Shown here in pieces: positions 37,624 through 47,013 of a stretch of 64,000 nt of DNA (position 1 is the stretch's first letter; each line of letters starts with the position of its first letter). The stretch comes from Variovorax sp. CF313 (GTDB lineage Bacteria; Pseudomonadota; Gammaproteobacteria; Burkholderiales; Burkholderiaceae_C): the NCBI RefSeq assembly GCF_000282635.1, contig NZ_AKIW01000023.1, forward strand, positions 1 to 64,000, read 5' to 3'. The notes beneath the pieces were generated by a model that worked only from the letters and a program-made list of their open reading frames with translations, had not been told where the DNA came from and made no database searches. Both the position numbers and the translations under genes were made by a program.

Positions 37624-39681
37624 TCAGGGCGTGAAGGTATCGCCCAGCACGATGCCTTCGCGCCGCGGGTCGGCGCCGCCTGTCAGCACGGTCTTGCCGC
37701 CGACGCTGGTGCGGATGATGGTGCTCACGCCGCTGGACTGCGCCGAGACCGACACCTTGTGACCCAGTCCGATCAGCCCGGCGACCAGCGGGTCGTTGAG
37801 GCCCGAGTTCGTCGCGTCGATGTTCGGATGCTCGCCGCCGACATTGGTGGTCACGCTGTTGGAGGCACCGAAGTCGACCAGTGACGTGGCCTGCTGGGCG
37901 TCGAGCCCCCAGTCGAGCGCGCCGACCAGCGTCTTCACGACGTACTGGATGATGGTGCCGCCGCCCGGCGAACCGGTGCCCATGACGAACTCGCCCATGC
38001 TGCCATCGGCCTGCTTCCTGAATACCAGCGTCGGCGCCATCGTGCTGCGCGGGCGCTTGCCGGGTGCGACGCGGTTGGCCACCTTGATGCTCGGATCGAC
38101 CGTGTCGTTCGGGTTGGCCGAGAAGTCGGTCAGCTGGTTGTTCAGCATGAAGCCCTGTGTCATGTGGAACGAGCCGAGCGTACTTTCCACCGTGGTGGTC
38201 ATCACCACCACATTGCCCTGCTTGTCGACGATGGTGAAGTGCGTGGTGCCATGCTCCTCGGTCTTGTCGATGCCCAGCGGCACCGCGCCCAGGTTGCCGG
38301 CCTGGGCAACGCCCATGCTCTTCGCCAGGCTGATGAGGCTGGCGCGGCTCTGCAGGTAGGGCTTGTTGATCATGGTGTCGACCGAGCCGCCCGGCAGCGG
38401 AACGAAGTCGGTGTCGGCCACGTACTTGTCGCGGTCTGCATAGGCCAGGCGCTCGGCCTCGCTCACCAGGTGCACGCCCATCACGGTCGGCTTGCCTCCC
38501 TCGATGCCGATGGCGGTCGGCTTGTGCAGGCCCATGTTGAAGGTCTCGAGGATGCCCAGGCTCGCCACCACCGCGATGCCGCCAGAGGACGGCGGCGACA
38601 TGCTGCACACGTAGTAGTCGCGATAGGTGCCGCAGACCGGGGCGCGCCGCTTGGCCTTGTAGTTGGCCAGGTCGGCCAGCGTGGTCTTGCCGGGCGTGAT
38701 GGCCGAGCCGTCGTTCGCGGCGACCGTGACGCCGATCTTGTCGACGATGCCCTGGGCGATGTCGCCCGTGTAGAAGGCGTTGGCGCCTTGCGTCGCGATG
38801 GTGGTCAGCGTCTTGGCGTAGGCCGGGTTCTGCAGGCGGGTGCCCAGCGCCTTCGGCGTGCCGTCGGCGTTGAAGAAGTAGGCCGTGGCCTCGGCGTCGC
38901 GCTTGAGGCTGGCGGCCGACGACGAGATGGCGGCGGTCATGCGCCCGCCGATCAGGAAGCCGTCGGAGGCCAGCGTGATGCCGTAGCTGAAGAGGTCTTT
39001 CCAGGGCAGCTTGCCGTGGTCCTGGTAGGCGATGTCGAGCATGCGCACCGCGCCGGGCGTGCCGATCGAGCGGCCGCTGGCGCGCGCGCCGCCGGGCTTG
39101 GGCAGGCTGGTGTCGGTGGCGTCGTCCACGTAGCGCAGGTAGTTCTCGGTGGCCGCGGCGGGCGCGGTCTCACGGCCGTCGTAGGCCTGCACCTTCTTCG
39201 TCGCAGCGTCGTAATAGAGCATGAAGGCGCCGCCGCCCAGACCGCTCGATTGCGGCTCGACCAGCCCCAGCACGGCCTGCACGGCCACCGCCGCATCGAC
39301 TGCGCTGCCGCCGGCCTTCAGCACGTCGCAGCCGGCGCGCGTGGCCAACGGGTGGTTGGCGACGACCATGTAATTCTTCGCGTAGACCAGCTTGTGCCCC
39401 GGCGCGTAGCCCGAGGCCGCCTCGGGCGCGGCCGGATCGCCGGCATCCCCCGAGCCGACCACCACGGAGGAGTTGCCGGTCGAGGTGAGGCAGCCGTTGT
39501 CGGGTGCGCTCGGGGCAGGCTGCTGGGCCGGCTGGTTGGCCGCGTTGATCGCGGCGATGGTTGCAAGAATCGTTGTCGTGTCTTGCGCGTCATTGCGGGA
39601 GGCGCCGCCGCAGCCCGCGAGGCTCAGCGAGAGCGCGATGGGTGAGAGCGCCCACCAGGCGCGCCTGTTGTTCTTGTTCAT
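37624..39681 (-). CDS. ggt: Gamma-glutamyltranspeptidase (lipoprotein form)
   Basis: This 685-residue enzyme hydrolyses or transfers the gamma-glutamyl group of glutathione. It has a lipoprotein signal with lipobox LAGC (Cys24), which implies membrane anchoring. The precursor should self-cleave before the first Thr of [10 protein letters not shown], the new N-terminal nucleophile, giving large and small subunits. [10 protein letters not shown] is the conserved oxyanion/substrate loop. It is longer than E. coli Ggt (580) because of the low-complexity N-terminal Ala/Pro/Gln region and inserts. Confidence 0.9.
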   Translation of the reverse strand: MNKNNRRAWWALSPIALSLSLAGCGGASRNDAQDTTTILATIAAINAANQPAQQPAPSAPDNGCLTSTGNSSVVVGSGDAGDPAAPEAASGYAPGHKLVYAKNYMVVANHPLATRAGCDVLKAGGSAVDAAVAVQAVLGLVEPQSSGLGGGAFMLYYDAATKKVQAYDGRETAPAAATENYLRYVDDATDTSLPKPGGARASGRSIGTPGAVRMLDIAYQDHGKLPWKDLFSYGITLASDGFLIGGRMTAAISSSAASLKRDAEATAYFFNADGTPKALGTRLQNPAYAKTLTTIATQGANAFYTGDIAQGIVDKIGVTVAANDGSAITPGKTTLADLANYKAKRRAPVCGTYRDYYVCSMSPPSSGGIAVVASLGILETFNMGLHKPTAIGIEGGKPTVMGVHLVSEAERLAYADRDKYVADTDFVPLPGGSVDTMINKPYLQSRASLISLAKSMGVAQAGNLGAVPLGIDKTEEHGTTHFTIVDKQGNVVVMTTTVESTLGSFHMTQGFMLNNQLTDFSANPNDTVDPSIKVANRVAPGKRPRSTMAPTLVFRKQADGSMGEFVMGTGSPGGGTIIQYVVKTLVGALDWGLDAQQATSLVDFGASNSVTTNVGGEHPNIDATNSGLNDPLVAGLIGLGHKVSVSAQSSGVSTIIRTSVGGKTVLTGGADPRREGIVLGDTFTP

Positions 39682-39822
39682 GCAGATTTCCCGAATAGGT
39701 ATGTTGAAAAAACCGGGCGCTCCTCGCGCCCGTGGCTATCTTCAGCAGGTTTCATTCCAGCCGCGTCGGGGTTTGCGCGCAGGCGGGCGCCGGGCCGCGT
39801 GCCGCGCGCCACAATAGCCGCC

Positions 39823-41787
39823 ATGTCAGACGTGCATTCCGATCAATTGCTCAGCGAAGTCGCGGCCCTGCCGCAGCTGCCGGGCGTCTACCGCTACTTC
39901 GACGCGGCCGGCGCCGTGCTCTATGTGGGCAAGGCGCGCAACCTCAAGAAGCGGGTCGCCAACTACTTCCAGAAGAACCACGGCGGCACCCGCATCGGCC
40001 ACATGATCTCGAAGATCGTGCGCATGGAGACCACGGTGGTGCGCTCCGAGGCCGAGGCGCTGCTGCTCGAGAACAACCTGATCAAGACGCTCAAGCCGCG
40101 CTACAACATCCTGTTTCGCGACGACAAGAGCTACCCCTATCTCAAGATCGCGTCGCACCAGTTCCCCCGGCTGGCGTACTACCGCGGTGCGGTCGACAAG
40201 AAGCACCGCTACTTCGGGCCGTACCCGAGCGCCTGGGCGGTGAAGGAATCGATCCAGCTGCTGCAGAAGGTGTTCCGCCTGCGCACCTGCGAAGACACGG
40301 TGTACGCCAACCGCACGCGGCCTTGCCTGCTGTACCAGATCAAGCGCTGCAGCGGGCCGTGCGTCGGCTACGTCGCGCCCGATGTCTATGCGCAGGACGT
40401 GGCCAGCGCCGAGGCCTTCCTGATGGGCGATACGCAGCTCGTGCTCTCCAAGCTCGAACAGCGCATGACTGCGCACGCCGAGAAGCTCGAGTTCGAGCAG
40501 GCGGCCGAGCTGCGCAACCAGATGTCCGCCATCTCGCGCGTGCTGCACCAGCAGTCGATCGAGATCGCGTCCGACAAGGACGTGGACATCCTGGCCGTGA
40601 AGGTGCAAGGCGGCAAGGCCTGCGTGAACCTGGCGATGGTGCGCGGCGGCCGCCACCTGGGCGACCGGCCGTACTTTCCCGTGCATGTGGAAGACGCGGC
40701 GCAGATCCACCACGGTGAACTCGACGATGAAGAAGAGGGTGGTCCGCCCGCCGCGGCCGACCCGATCGAGGTGCAGGTGCTCGAGGCCTTCATCGCCCAG
40801 CACTACATCGACGTGCCGGTGCCGGCCACGCTGGTGCTGAGCGAGCAGGTGGGCCGCGAGCTGATCGAGGCGATTTCGCTGCAGGCCGGCACGCGCGTGA
40901 CGGCGGTGTTCCAGCCGCGCGAGCAGCGCCGGCACTGGCTCGAAATGGCCGAGACCAACGCCAAGCTGCAGCTGGCCCGGCTGCTCGCCGAGGAGGGCTC
41001 GCAGCAGGCGCGCACGCGCGCGCTGGCCGATGCGCTGGAGCTGGCATCGGACGATCTCGACAATTTCCGCGTCGAATGCTTCGACATCTCGCACACCGCG
41101 GGTGAGGCGACGCAGGCTTCATGCGTGGTGTTCGAGCACCACGCCATGCAGAACAAGGAGTACCGCCGCTACAACATCGAGGGCATCACGCCCGGCGACG
41201 ACTACGCGGCCATGCGCCAGGTGCTGCACCGCCGCTATGGCAAGCTGGCCGAGGCGATGGCGGCCGAGACCGACGCCCTGCCTCCGGGCGATGCCGAGAG
41301 CGACGGCAGCGAGGCGCCGGTGAAGATCAAGGCCGCGCGCATGCCCGACCTGGTGCTGGTCGACGGCGGCAAGGGGCAGGTGTCGATGGCGCGCGAGGTG
41401 TTCAGCGAACTGGGCCTGCCGCTGTCGCTGATCGTCGGGGTCGAGAAGGGCGAGGGCCGCAAGGTCGGGCTCGAGGAACTCGTGTTCGCCGACGGCCGCG
41501 AGAAGGTCTACCTGGGCAAGGACTCGGCCGCGCTGATGCTGGTGGCCCAGATCCGCGACGAGGCGCATCGCTTCGCCATCACCGGCATGCGGGCCAAGCG
41601 CGCCAAGGTGCGGGTCGGCGGCAGCCAGCTCGAGGACATCCCGGGCATCGGACCGAAGCGGCGCGCGCGGCTGCTGCAGCGCTTCGGCGGCATCCGGGGC
41701 GTGGCGGCGGCGAGCGTGGAGGACATCGCGTCGGTCGAGGGGATCGCCTCCGACCTGGCGGAGGAAATCTACAAGGCGCTGCACTGA
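39823..41787 (+). CDS. uvrC: UvrABC system protein C
   Basis: This 654-residue endonuclease makes both incisions in nucleotide excision repair. The N-terminal GIY-YIG domain ([20 protein letters not shown]) makes the 3' cut. A UVR motif (about residues 210-245) binds UvrB. The RNase-H-like domain ([12 protein letters not shown] and VDGGKGQ) makes the 5' cut, and a C-terminal helix-hairpin-helix pair ([18 protein letters not shown]) binds DNA. The start at 39823 is preferred over one 8 codons upstream. pgsA follows, as in many proteobacteria. Confidence 0.95.
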   Translation: MSDVHSDQLLSEVAALPQLPGVYRYFDAAGAVLYVGKARNLKKRVANYFQKNHGGTRIGHMISKIVRMETTVVRSEAEALLLENNLIKTLKPRYNILFRDDKSYPYLKIASHQFPRLAYYRGAVDKKHRYFGPYPSAWAVKESIQLLQKVFRLRTCEDTVYANRTRPCLLYQIKRCSGPCVGYVAPDVYAQDVASAEAFLMGDTQLVLSKLEQRMTAHAEKLEFEQAAELRNQMSAISRVLHQQSIEIASDKDVDILAVKVQGGKACVNLAMVRGGRHLGDRPYFPVHVEDAAQIHHGELDDEEEGGPPAAADPIEVQVLEAFIAQHYIDVPVPATLVLSEQVGRELIEAISLQAGTRVTAVFQPREQRRHWLEMAETNAKLQLARLLAEEGSQQARTRALADALELASDDLDNFRVECFDISHTAGEATQASCVVFEHHAMQNKEYRRYNIEGITPGDDYAAMRQVLHRRYGKLAEAMAAETDALPPGDAESDGSEAPVKIKAARMPDLVLVDGGKGQVSMAREVFSELGLPLSLIVGVEKGEGRKVGLEELVFADGREKVYLGKDSAALMLVAQIRDEAHRFAITGMRAKRAKVRVGGSQLEDIPGIGPKRRARLLQRFGGIRGVAAASVEDIASVEGIASDLAEEIYKALH

Positions 41788-41835
41788 GGGCGCGACCCCC
41801 GTTGGGGGTTAATGCCGCCATGACACAATCAAGCG

Positions 41836-42402
41836 ATGTTCTGGACCCTGCCGACCATCATGACCTGGACGCGCATCGTCGCGATCCCCCTGATCGTCGG
41901 CGTGTTCTACCTTCCGATCAGCGAGCCGATGCGCAACCTGATCGCCACGGTGATGTTCATCGTCTTCGCCGCCACCGACTGGCTCGACGGCTTCCTGGCG
42001 CGCCGGCTCAACCAGACCTCGGCTTTCGGCGCCTTCCTCGATCCGGTGGCCGACAAGTTCCTGGTGTGCGCCTCGCTGCTGGTGCTGGTGCACCTGAACC
42101 GGGCCGACGTGTTCGTGGCGCTGATCATCATCGGCCGCGAGATCGCCATCTCGGCGCTGCGCGAATGGATGGCACAGATCGGCGCAAGCAAGAGCGTGGC
42201 GGTCCACATGATCGGCAAGGTCAAGACGACCGTGCAGATGATCGCCATTCCGTTCCTGCTTTTTGACGGGCACCTGTTCCGGGTGATCGACACCGGCGTC
42301 TGGGGCCAGTGGCTGATCTGGATCTCGGCCGTGCTCACGATCTGGTCGATGGTGTACTACCTGCAGAAGGCCATTCCCGAAATCCGGGCCCGCACCAAAT
42401 GA
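41836..42402 (+). CDS. pgsA: CDP-diacylglycerol--glycerol-3-phosphate 3-phosphatidyltransferase PgsA
   Basis: This 188-residue inner-membrane enzyme makes phosphatidylglycerol phosphate. The CDP-alcohol phosphotransferase motif DGX2ARX8GX3DX3D is seen as DWLDGFLARRLNQTSAFGAF followed by LDPVADK. It has four to six helices. It lies 48 bp after uvrC, with a small hairpin (ACCCCC-GTT-GGGGGT, 41795-41809) between, and overlaps the EamA gene by ATGA. Its product feeds the cardiolipin synthase encoded at 1.9-3.2 kb. Confidence 0.95.
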   Translation: MFWTLPTIMTWTRIVAIPLIVGVFYLPISEPMRNLIATVMFIVFAATDWLDGFLARRLNQTSAFGAFLDPVADKFLVCASLLVLVHLNRADVFVALIIIGREIAISALREWMAQIGASKSVAVHMIGKVKTTVQMIAIPFLLFDGHLFRVIDTGVWGQWLIWISAVLTIWSMVYYLQKAIPEIRARTK

Positions 42403-43286
42403 CCGCGGCAGCCGCGGCCCGCAACGCGGGCTGGCTGCGGGCGATGCCGGCGGTCTTCGTGTTGATCTGGAGCACGGGCTTCATCGTCGCGCGCTACGGC
42501 ATGCCGTATGCGCCACCCCTCAAGTTCCTGGCCGTGCGCTATGCGTTGTCGCTGGCTTGCTTCGGCGTGTGGGTCGCGCTCGCGCGGGTCGCGTGGCCAA
42601 AGCAGCGCGCGCAGTGGGGGCACCTGGCGGCCACGGGCATCCTGATGCAGGCCGGCTACCTGGGCGGTGTGTGGGCCGCGGTGCGGGAAGGCATGGGCGC
42701 GGGGCTGGTGGCGCTGCTGGTCGGCATCCAGCCGGTGCTGACGGCGGTCTGGCTGTCTTTCCACGGCGGCCGCATCTCGCAGCGGCAGTGGGTCGGGCTG
42801 GGGCTTGGTTTCGCGGGCCTGGTGCTCGTGGTGCTGCGCAAGCTCGGGCAGGGCGGCGAGGTGAGCGTGCTGACGATGGGGCTCACGCTGATGGCGCTGG
42901 TCTCGATCACGGCGGGAACGCTGTACCAGAAGCGCTTTGTCGCGCCATGCGACGTGCGCAGTGCAAGCGCGGTGCAGATGGCGGCCGCGCTGCTTGTCAC
43001 ATTGCCTTTCGCGGCGTTGGAGTCGGAGAGCATCCAGTGGAACCTGCACTCCGGCGGCGCAATGGCGTGGTCGGTGCTGGCGCTGTCGCTGGGCGGCAGT
43101 TCGCTGCTCTACATGCTGATCCAGCGCGGCACAGCCACGGCCGTCACGAGCCTGCTGTACCTGGTGCCGCCCTGCACGGCCGTGATGGCGTGGCTGTTGT
43201 TCTCCGAGCCGATCACGCTGGTGACGGTGCTGGGCATTGCGCTCACTGCGGTGGGGGTGAGCCTCGTGGTGCGCAACGGCCGCTGA
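42399..43286 (+). CDS. EamA-family (DMT superfamily) transporter
   Basis: This 295-residue protein has about 10 transmembrane helices in two EamA repeats (ALLVGIQPVLTAVWLSF in the first, LLYLVPPCTAVMAWLLFSEP in the second). The family exports metabolites such as amino acids. The start overlaps the pgsA stop (ATGA), so the two are translated in a coupled way although functionally unrelated. The substrate is unknown. Confidence 0.88.
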   Translation: MTAAAAARNAGWLRAMPAVFVLIWSTGFIVARYGMPYAPPLKFLAVRYALSLACFGVWVALARVAWPKQRAQWGHLAATGILMQAGYLGGVWAAVREGMGAGLVALLVGIQPVLTAVWLSFHGGRISQRQWVGLGLGFAGLVLVVLRKLGQGGEVSVLTMGLTLMALVSITAGTLYQKRFVAPCDVRSASAVQMAAALLVTLPFAALESESIQWNLHSGGAMAWSVLALSLGGSSLLYMLIQRGTATAVTSLLYLVPPCTAVMAWLLFSEPITLVTVLGIALTAVGVSLVVRNGR

Positions 43287-43304
43287 GCGCCGGCGCTTTT
43301 CTCT

Positions 43305-44264
43305 TCAGCGCGTATCGGCCTTGCCCGGCTTCCAGGGCTCGCCGCGGAACTGTTCCACCAGGTGATCGACCAGCAGGCGCACCCGCCGAGGCGTCTTCGG
43401 CCGCCAGGGCGCGATCCAGTGGATGTCCGCTTCCGCCATAGCGTATTGCGGCAGCACGCGCGCCAGTTCGCCGCTCGCGAGTTGGGGTGCGATGTCCCAC
43501 AGGCTGCGCAGCATGACGCCATGCCCGGCCACGCACCAGTCGCGCACCATCTCGCCCGAGTTGCTGGCCAGCGGCCCCTGCACACGCACGCGCGCCGTGC
43601 TGCCGTCGCGCACATGGCGCAGGGTCCAGAGTGCGTACTGGCGCTGGCTGGCATCGCCGTTCTCGCGCGCGACCAGGCAATCGTGCGAAGCCAGCGCCTC
43701 GACGGTGCTGGGCGTGCCGCGGCGCTTCAGGTAGGCGGGCGAGGCGGCCAGCACGCGCTGGTTGCGCGCGATGCGCCGCGAGATCCAGTCGGCCGCACGG
43801 CGCTGCTGCACCGCCCAGAGCCAGACCGCGCCATCGTAACCCTCGGCGCCGAGGTCCGGCAGTTGCTCGGTCAGCAGCAGTTCGATCTGCAGTGCAGGGT
43901 GCCGCGCCTGGAAAGTGGCCAGCGCCGGCCCCAGCCAGCGGCGGCCGAAGCCGAAGGTCGCGGCCAGGCGGACGGTGCCGGTCAGTTCGTTCTGGCGTTC
44001 TCCGAGTTCGCTTTCGAGGGCGGCGAAGCCGTCGAGCAGCGCTCGCGCATGCAGGCAGACCGCCTCGCCCTCGGCCGTGACGCTGAGCCGCCGGGTGGTG
44101 CGCTCGAAAAGGCGCTGGCCCAGGCGCGCCTCCAGCGCGCCCAGCCGCTTGGTGATGACCGAGGGCACGACGTTGAGCGTGGCCGCAGCGCTCGCCAGGC
44201 TGCCCTGGTCGCGAATGGCCAGCACCAGTGCCAGGTCGCCACGATCCATCGAGAGAGGACTCAT
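43305..44264 (-). CDS. LysR-family transcriptional regulator divergent from the dehalogenase-like operon
   Basis: This 319-residue regulator has an N-terminal helix-turn-helix (LALVLAIRDQGSLASAAATLNVVPSVITKRLGALE, quoted in part: SLASAAATLNVVPSVITKRL) and a C-terminal sensor domain typical of the CrgA/DsdC-like group. Starts at 44264 and 44249 are both possible; neither has a strong ribosome-binding site. It is divergent from the hydrolase/dehydrogenase pair, about 70 bp apart, with a GATGATCATC palindrome at 44302-44311 in the gap, so it is the probable regulator of that pair. Confidence 0.85.
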   Translation of the reverse strand: MSPLSMDRGDLALVLAIRDQGSLASAAATLNVVPSVITKRLGALEARLGQRLFERTTRRLSVTAEGEAVCLHARALLDGFAALESELGERQNELTGTVRLAATFGFGRRWLGPALATFQARHPALQIELLLTEQLPDLGAEGYDGAVWLWAVQQRRAADWISRRIARNQRVLAASPAYLKRRGTPSTVEALASHDCLVARENGDASQRQYALWTLRHVRDGSTARVRVQGPLASNSGEMVRDWCVAGHGVMLRSLWDIAPQLASGELARVLPQYAMAEADIHWIAPWRPKTPRRVRLLVDHLVEQFRGEPWKPGKADTR

Positions 44265-44335
44265 GCCATATCGGAAAGTATGAATTGGCTGATTGTTGCT
44301 TGATGATCATCCGGGCGCAACGCACAATCGTTTGC

Positions 44336-45256
44336 GTGACAGCCTCCTTCCTTTCCTTTCCCACTTTCGATATTGAGCGCGATAGCGTGCGCATCCACGG
44401 CCGCATCGGCGGGCGCGGTGCTCCCTTGCTGCTGCTGCACGGCCATCCGCAGACGCATGCGATCTGGCATCGCGTGGCTCCGACGCTGGCCGAGCGGTTC
44501 ACCGTGGTCGCCGTCGACCTGCGCGGGTATGGCGATTCGGGCCGGCCTGCAGTTGATGCCGAACACGTGGTCTACAGCAAGCGCGAGATGGCGCTCGACG
44601 CGCTCGCCGCCATGCGGCACCACGGCTTCGAACATTTCGGCGTGCTGGCCCATGACCGCGGCGCGCGCGTGGCGCACCGGCTCGCCGCGGACCACCCCGA
44701 CGCAGTCGAGCGGATGCTGCTGCTGGACATCGCACCCACGCTCGCGATGTACGAGCACACCTCCGAAGCCTTCGCCAAGGCCTACTGGCACTGGTTCTTC
44801 CTGATCCAGCCGCCGCCGCTGCCCGAGGCGCTGATCGCATCCGACCCCGCACGCTACGTGCGCAGCGTGATGGGCGGGCGGCATGCCGGCCTCGCGCCCT
44901 TCGCGCCCGAGGTGCTGGCCGAATACGAGCGCTGCGCCGGCATCGCGGGCACGGCCGAATCCATCTGCGAGGACTATCGCGCCTCCGCCACCATCGATCT
45001 CGTGCACGACCGCGCCGACATCGCCGCCGGCCAGCGCCTGGCACAGCCGCTGCGCGTGTTGTGGGGCGAGCACGGCGCGGTCGGCAAGGCCTTCGACGTG
45101 CTCGCGCTGTGGCGCGAACGCGCGGCCGAAGTGTCGGGCCGCGCGTTGCCGTGCGGTCACTACGTTCCCGAAGAAGCGCCGGGCGAGTTGCTCGCCGAGG
45201 CGCAGGCATTCTTTTCGCCTTTCACCCATCTCGAACGAGCAGGAGCCACACCATGA
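44336..45256 (+). CDS. Alpha/beta hydrolase of the fluoroacetate/haloacetate dehalogenase family
   Basis: With a GTG start at 44336 the protein has 306 residues, the length of known fluoroacetate dehalogenases (about 302-304). It keeps every active-site feature of that family, numbered from this start: nucleophile Asp107 with Arg108 and Arg111 (HDRGAR), triad acid Asp131 (LLLDIAPT), triad base His275 (CGHYVPEE), and the halide pocket His152, Trp153 (YWHWFF) and Tyr214 (CEDYRA). HGHPQTH supplies the oxyanion loop. The family turns haloacetate into glycolate. Whether this enzyme acts on fluoroacetate or a natural haloacid or ester is untested. It overlaps the dehydrogenase gene by ATGA. An ATG at 44303 would give a longer N-terminus without family support. 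Confidence 0.82.
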   Translation: MTASFLSFPTFDIERDSVRIHGRIGGRGAPLLLLHGHPQTHAIWHRVAPTLAERFTVVAVDLRGYGDSGRPAVDAEHVVYSKREMALDALAAMRHHGFEHFGVLAHDRGARVAHRLAADHPDAVERMLLLDIAPTLAMYEHTSEAFAKAYWHWFFLIQPPPLPEALIASDPARYVRSVMGGRHAGLAPFAPEVLAEYERCAGIAGTAESICEDYRASATIDLVHDRADIAAGQRLAQPLRVLWGEHGAVGKAFDVLALWRERAAEVSGRALPCGHYVPEEAPGELLAEAQAFFSPFTHLERAGATP

Positions 45257-46338
45257 GCACCCACAGAATCGCAGTCATCGCCGGTGACGGCATCGGCAAG
45301 GAAACCATGCCCGAGGGCCTGCGCGTGCTCGATGCTGCGGCGCGCAAGTTTGGCATCGACCTGAAGTTCGACCACTTCGACTTCTCGAGCTGGGACTACT
45401 ACGAGAAGCATGGCCAGATGCTGCCCGACAACTGGAAGGACCAGATCGGCGGGCACGACGCCATCTTCTTCGGCGCGGTCGGCTGGCCCGAGAAGATCGC
45501 CGACCACGTCTCCCTGTGGGGCTCGCTGCTGATGTTCCGCCGCGAGTTCGACCAGTACATCAACCTGCGTCCCGCGCGCCTGATGCCCGGCATCATCGCG
45601 CCCGTGGTGCGGCGCGACGGCACGCCGCGCGAGCCCGGCGAGATCGACATGTACATCGTGCGGGAGAACACCGAGGGCGAGTACTCCAGCATCGGCGGGC
45701 GCATGTACCAAGGCACGCCGCGCGAGATCGTGGTGCAGGAAACCGTGATGTCGCGCATCGGCGTCGACCGGGTGCTGAAGTTCGCCTTCGAGCTCGCGCA
45801 GTCGCGGCCGAAGAAGCACCTGACCAGCGCCACCAAGTCGAACGGCATCTCGATCACCATGCCGTACTGGGACGAGCGCGTGGCCGAGATGGGCAAGAAC
45901 TACCCGGGCGTCAAGCTCGACAAGTTCCACATCGACATCCTCACGGCGCACTTCGTGCAGCGGCCCGACTTCTTCGACGTGGTGGTGGCGAGCAACCTGT
46001 TCGGCGACATCCTGTCGGACCTGGGGCCGGCCTGCACCGGCACCATCGGCATCGCGCCGAGCGCCAACCTGAATCCCGATCGCACCGCGCCGTCGCTGTT
46101 CGAGCCGGTGCATGGCTCGGCGCCCGACATCGCCGGCAAGGGCATCGCCAACCCGATCGGGCAGATCTGGTGCGGCGCGATGATGCTGGAGTTCCTGGGC
46201 CACAAGCAGGCGCACGACGCCATTCTTTCGACCATCGAAAAGGTGCTTGCGCCCCAAAGCGGAGCGCCGCGCACCCCCGACATCGGCGGAACGGGCAGCA
46301 CCAGCGACGTGGGCAAGGCGATCGCCGCCGCCCTTTGA
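45253..46338 (+). CDS. Tartrate dehydrogenase/decarboxylase / D-malate dehydrogenase family protein
   Basis: This 361-residue decarboxylating dehydrogenase belongs to the isocitrate/isopropylmalate dehydrogenase superfamily. It begins HRIAVIAGDGIGKETMPEGL; IVRENTEGEYSSIGG carries the phosphate/substrate loop typical of tartrate and D-malate enzymes, and NLFGDILSDLG the metal-binding Asp residues. The NAD-binding loop is EPVHGSAPDIAGKGIANPIG. It oxidises D-malate to pyruvate, or tartrate to several products. It is translationally coupled to the dehalogenase-like hydrolase, so the pair may act in one pathway on 2-hydroxy acids. Confidence 0.9.
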   Translation: MSTHRIAVIAGDGIGKETMPEGLRVLDAAARKFGIDLKFDHFDFSSWDYYEKHGQMLPDNWKDQIGGHDAIFFGAVGWPEKIADHVSLWGSLLMFRREFDQYINLRPARLMPGIIAPVVRRDGTPREPGEIDMYIVRENTEGEYSSIGGRMYQGTPREIVVQETVMSRIGVDRVLKFAFELAQSRPKKHLTSATKSNGISITMPYWDERVAEMGKNYPGVKLDKFHIDILTAHFVQRPDFFDVVVASNLFGDILSDLGPACTGTIGIAPSANLNPDRTAPSLFEPVHGSAPDIAGKGIANPIGQIWCGAMMLEFLGHKQAHDAILSTIEKVLAPQSGAPRTPDIGGTGSTSDVGKAIAAAL

Positions 46339-46557
46339 GCCGCCCTGAAAAAGGGCTTCACGAAAGGCCTCTAAAATCGCGCGCTCCGCTGATCGGCATG
46401 GCTTCGCGTCTTATTGACACCCTGCAGACCAGTGGTTGTAATCCTCGCTGGCAGCGCGCTGCCGAGGCGTCAGTCTTGCCAGGCTCTGGGGTCGCATCGT
46501 TTGCGGCCAGGTCGCAGCTGACGGAAGCCGACCAACTTTTTCCTACAAGGGGCCCTT
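46339..46557. other. Intergenic region upstream of hupB
   Basis: These 219 bp separate the dehydrogenase gene from hupB. I find no gene. A near-consensus promoter lies at 46414-46442, which leaves a leader of about 110 nt before the GTG start. Confidence 0.6.
46414..46442 (+). promoter_or_regulatory. Strong sigma-70 promoter of hupB
   Basis: A perfect TTGACA (46414-46419) and TGTAAT (46437-46442) are spaced by exactly 17 bp. This is the closest match to the sigma-70 consensus in the window and fits high expression of a histone-like protein. Confidence 0.8.
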
Positions 46558-46830
46558 GTGAACAAGACCGAACTGATTGAGCACATCGCAAAGAACGCCG
46601 ATATTTCCAAAGCCGCAGCGACGCGTGCACTCGAATCCACTATTGGCGCCATTCGCACCACGCTCAAGAAAGGCGGCTCCGTTTCGCTCGTCGGTTTCGG
46701 CACTTTTGCAGTAGGCAAGCGCGCGGCCCGCACCGGCCGAAATCCCCGCACCGGCGACGCGATTAAAATCAAGGCAGCCAAGATCCCGAAGTTCCGTCCG
46801 GGCAAGGCGCTGAAAGACGCGCTGAACTAA
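46558..46830 (+). CDS. hupB: DNA-binding protein HU-beta
   Basis: This 90-residue nucleoid protein bends DNA non-specifically. It has the helical dimerisation part ([20 protein letters not shown]) and the DNA-embracing beta-arm ([21 protein letters not shown]). The start is a GTG with AAGGGG upstream. tRNA-Val and ppiD follow, a common betaproteobacterial order. Confidence 0.95.
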   Translation: MNKTELIEHIAKNADISKAAATRALESTIGAIRTTLKKGGSVSLVGFGTFAVGKRAARTGRNPRTGDAIKIKAAKIPKFRPGKALKDALN

Positions 46831-46859
46831 GACGTTAGACTCGGAAAGTATTCCCGGTG

Positions 46860-46935
46860 GGGTGCTTAGCTCAGTTGGTAGAGCGGCGCCCTTACAAGGC
46901 GTAGGTCGGGGGTTCGAGCCCCTCAGCACCCACCA
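46860..46935 (+). tRNA. tRNA-Val (anticodon TAC)
   Basis: A complete cloverleaf is visible: acceptor GGGTGCT/AGCACCC with encoded CCA, D-arm GCTC-AGTTGGTA-GAGC, anticodon arm with loop CTTACAA (anticodon TAC at 46893-46895) and T-arm GGGGG-TTCGAGC-CCCTC (one G-T pair). It reads Val codons, mainly GUA. It is probably cut from the hupB transcript or made from a shared promoter. Confidence 0.97.
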
Positions 46936-46950
46936 CCCACCCGATGCAAA

Positions 46951-46975
46951 GGCGAACCGCAAGTTCGCCTTTTTT
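46951..46975 (+). terminator. Terminator after tRNA-Val
   Basis: GGCGAAC and GTTCGCC form a 7-bp stem with a CGCAA loop followed by six T residues. It ends the hupB/tRNA-Val unit before ppiD. Confidence 0.85.
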
Positions 46976-47013
46976 ATTGCCGTCCGACAGCCGTCGAAAA
47001 AGAGTGTTCAAGC

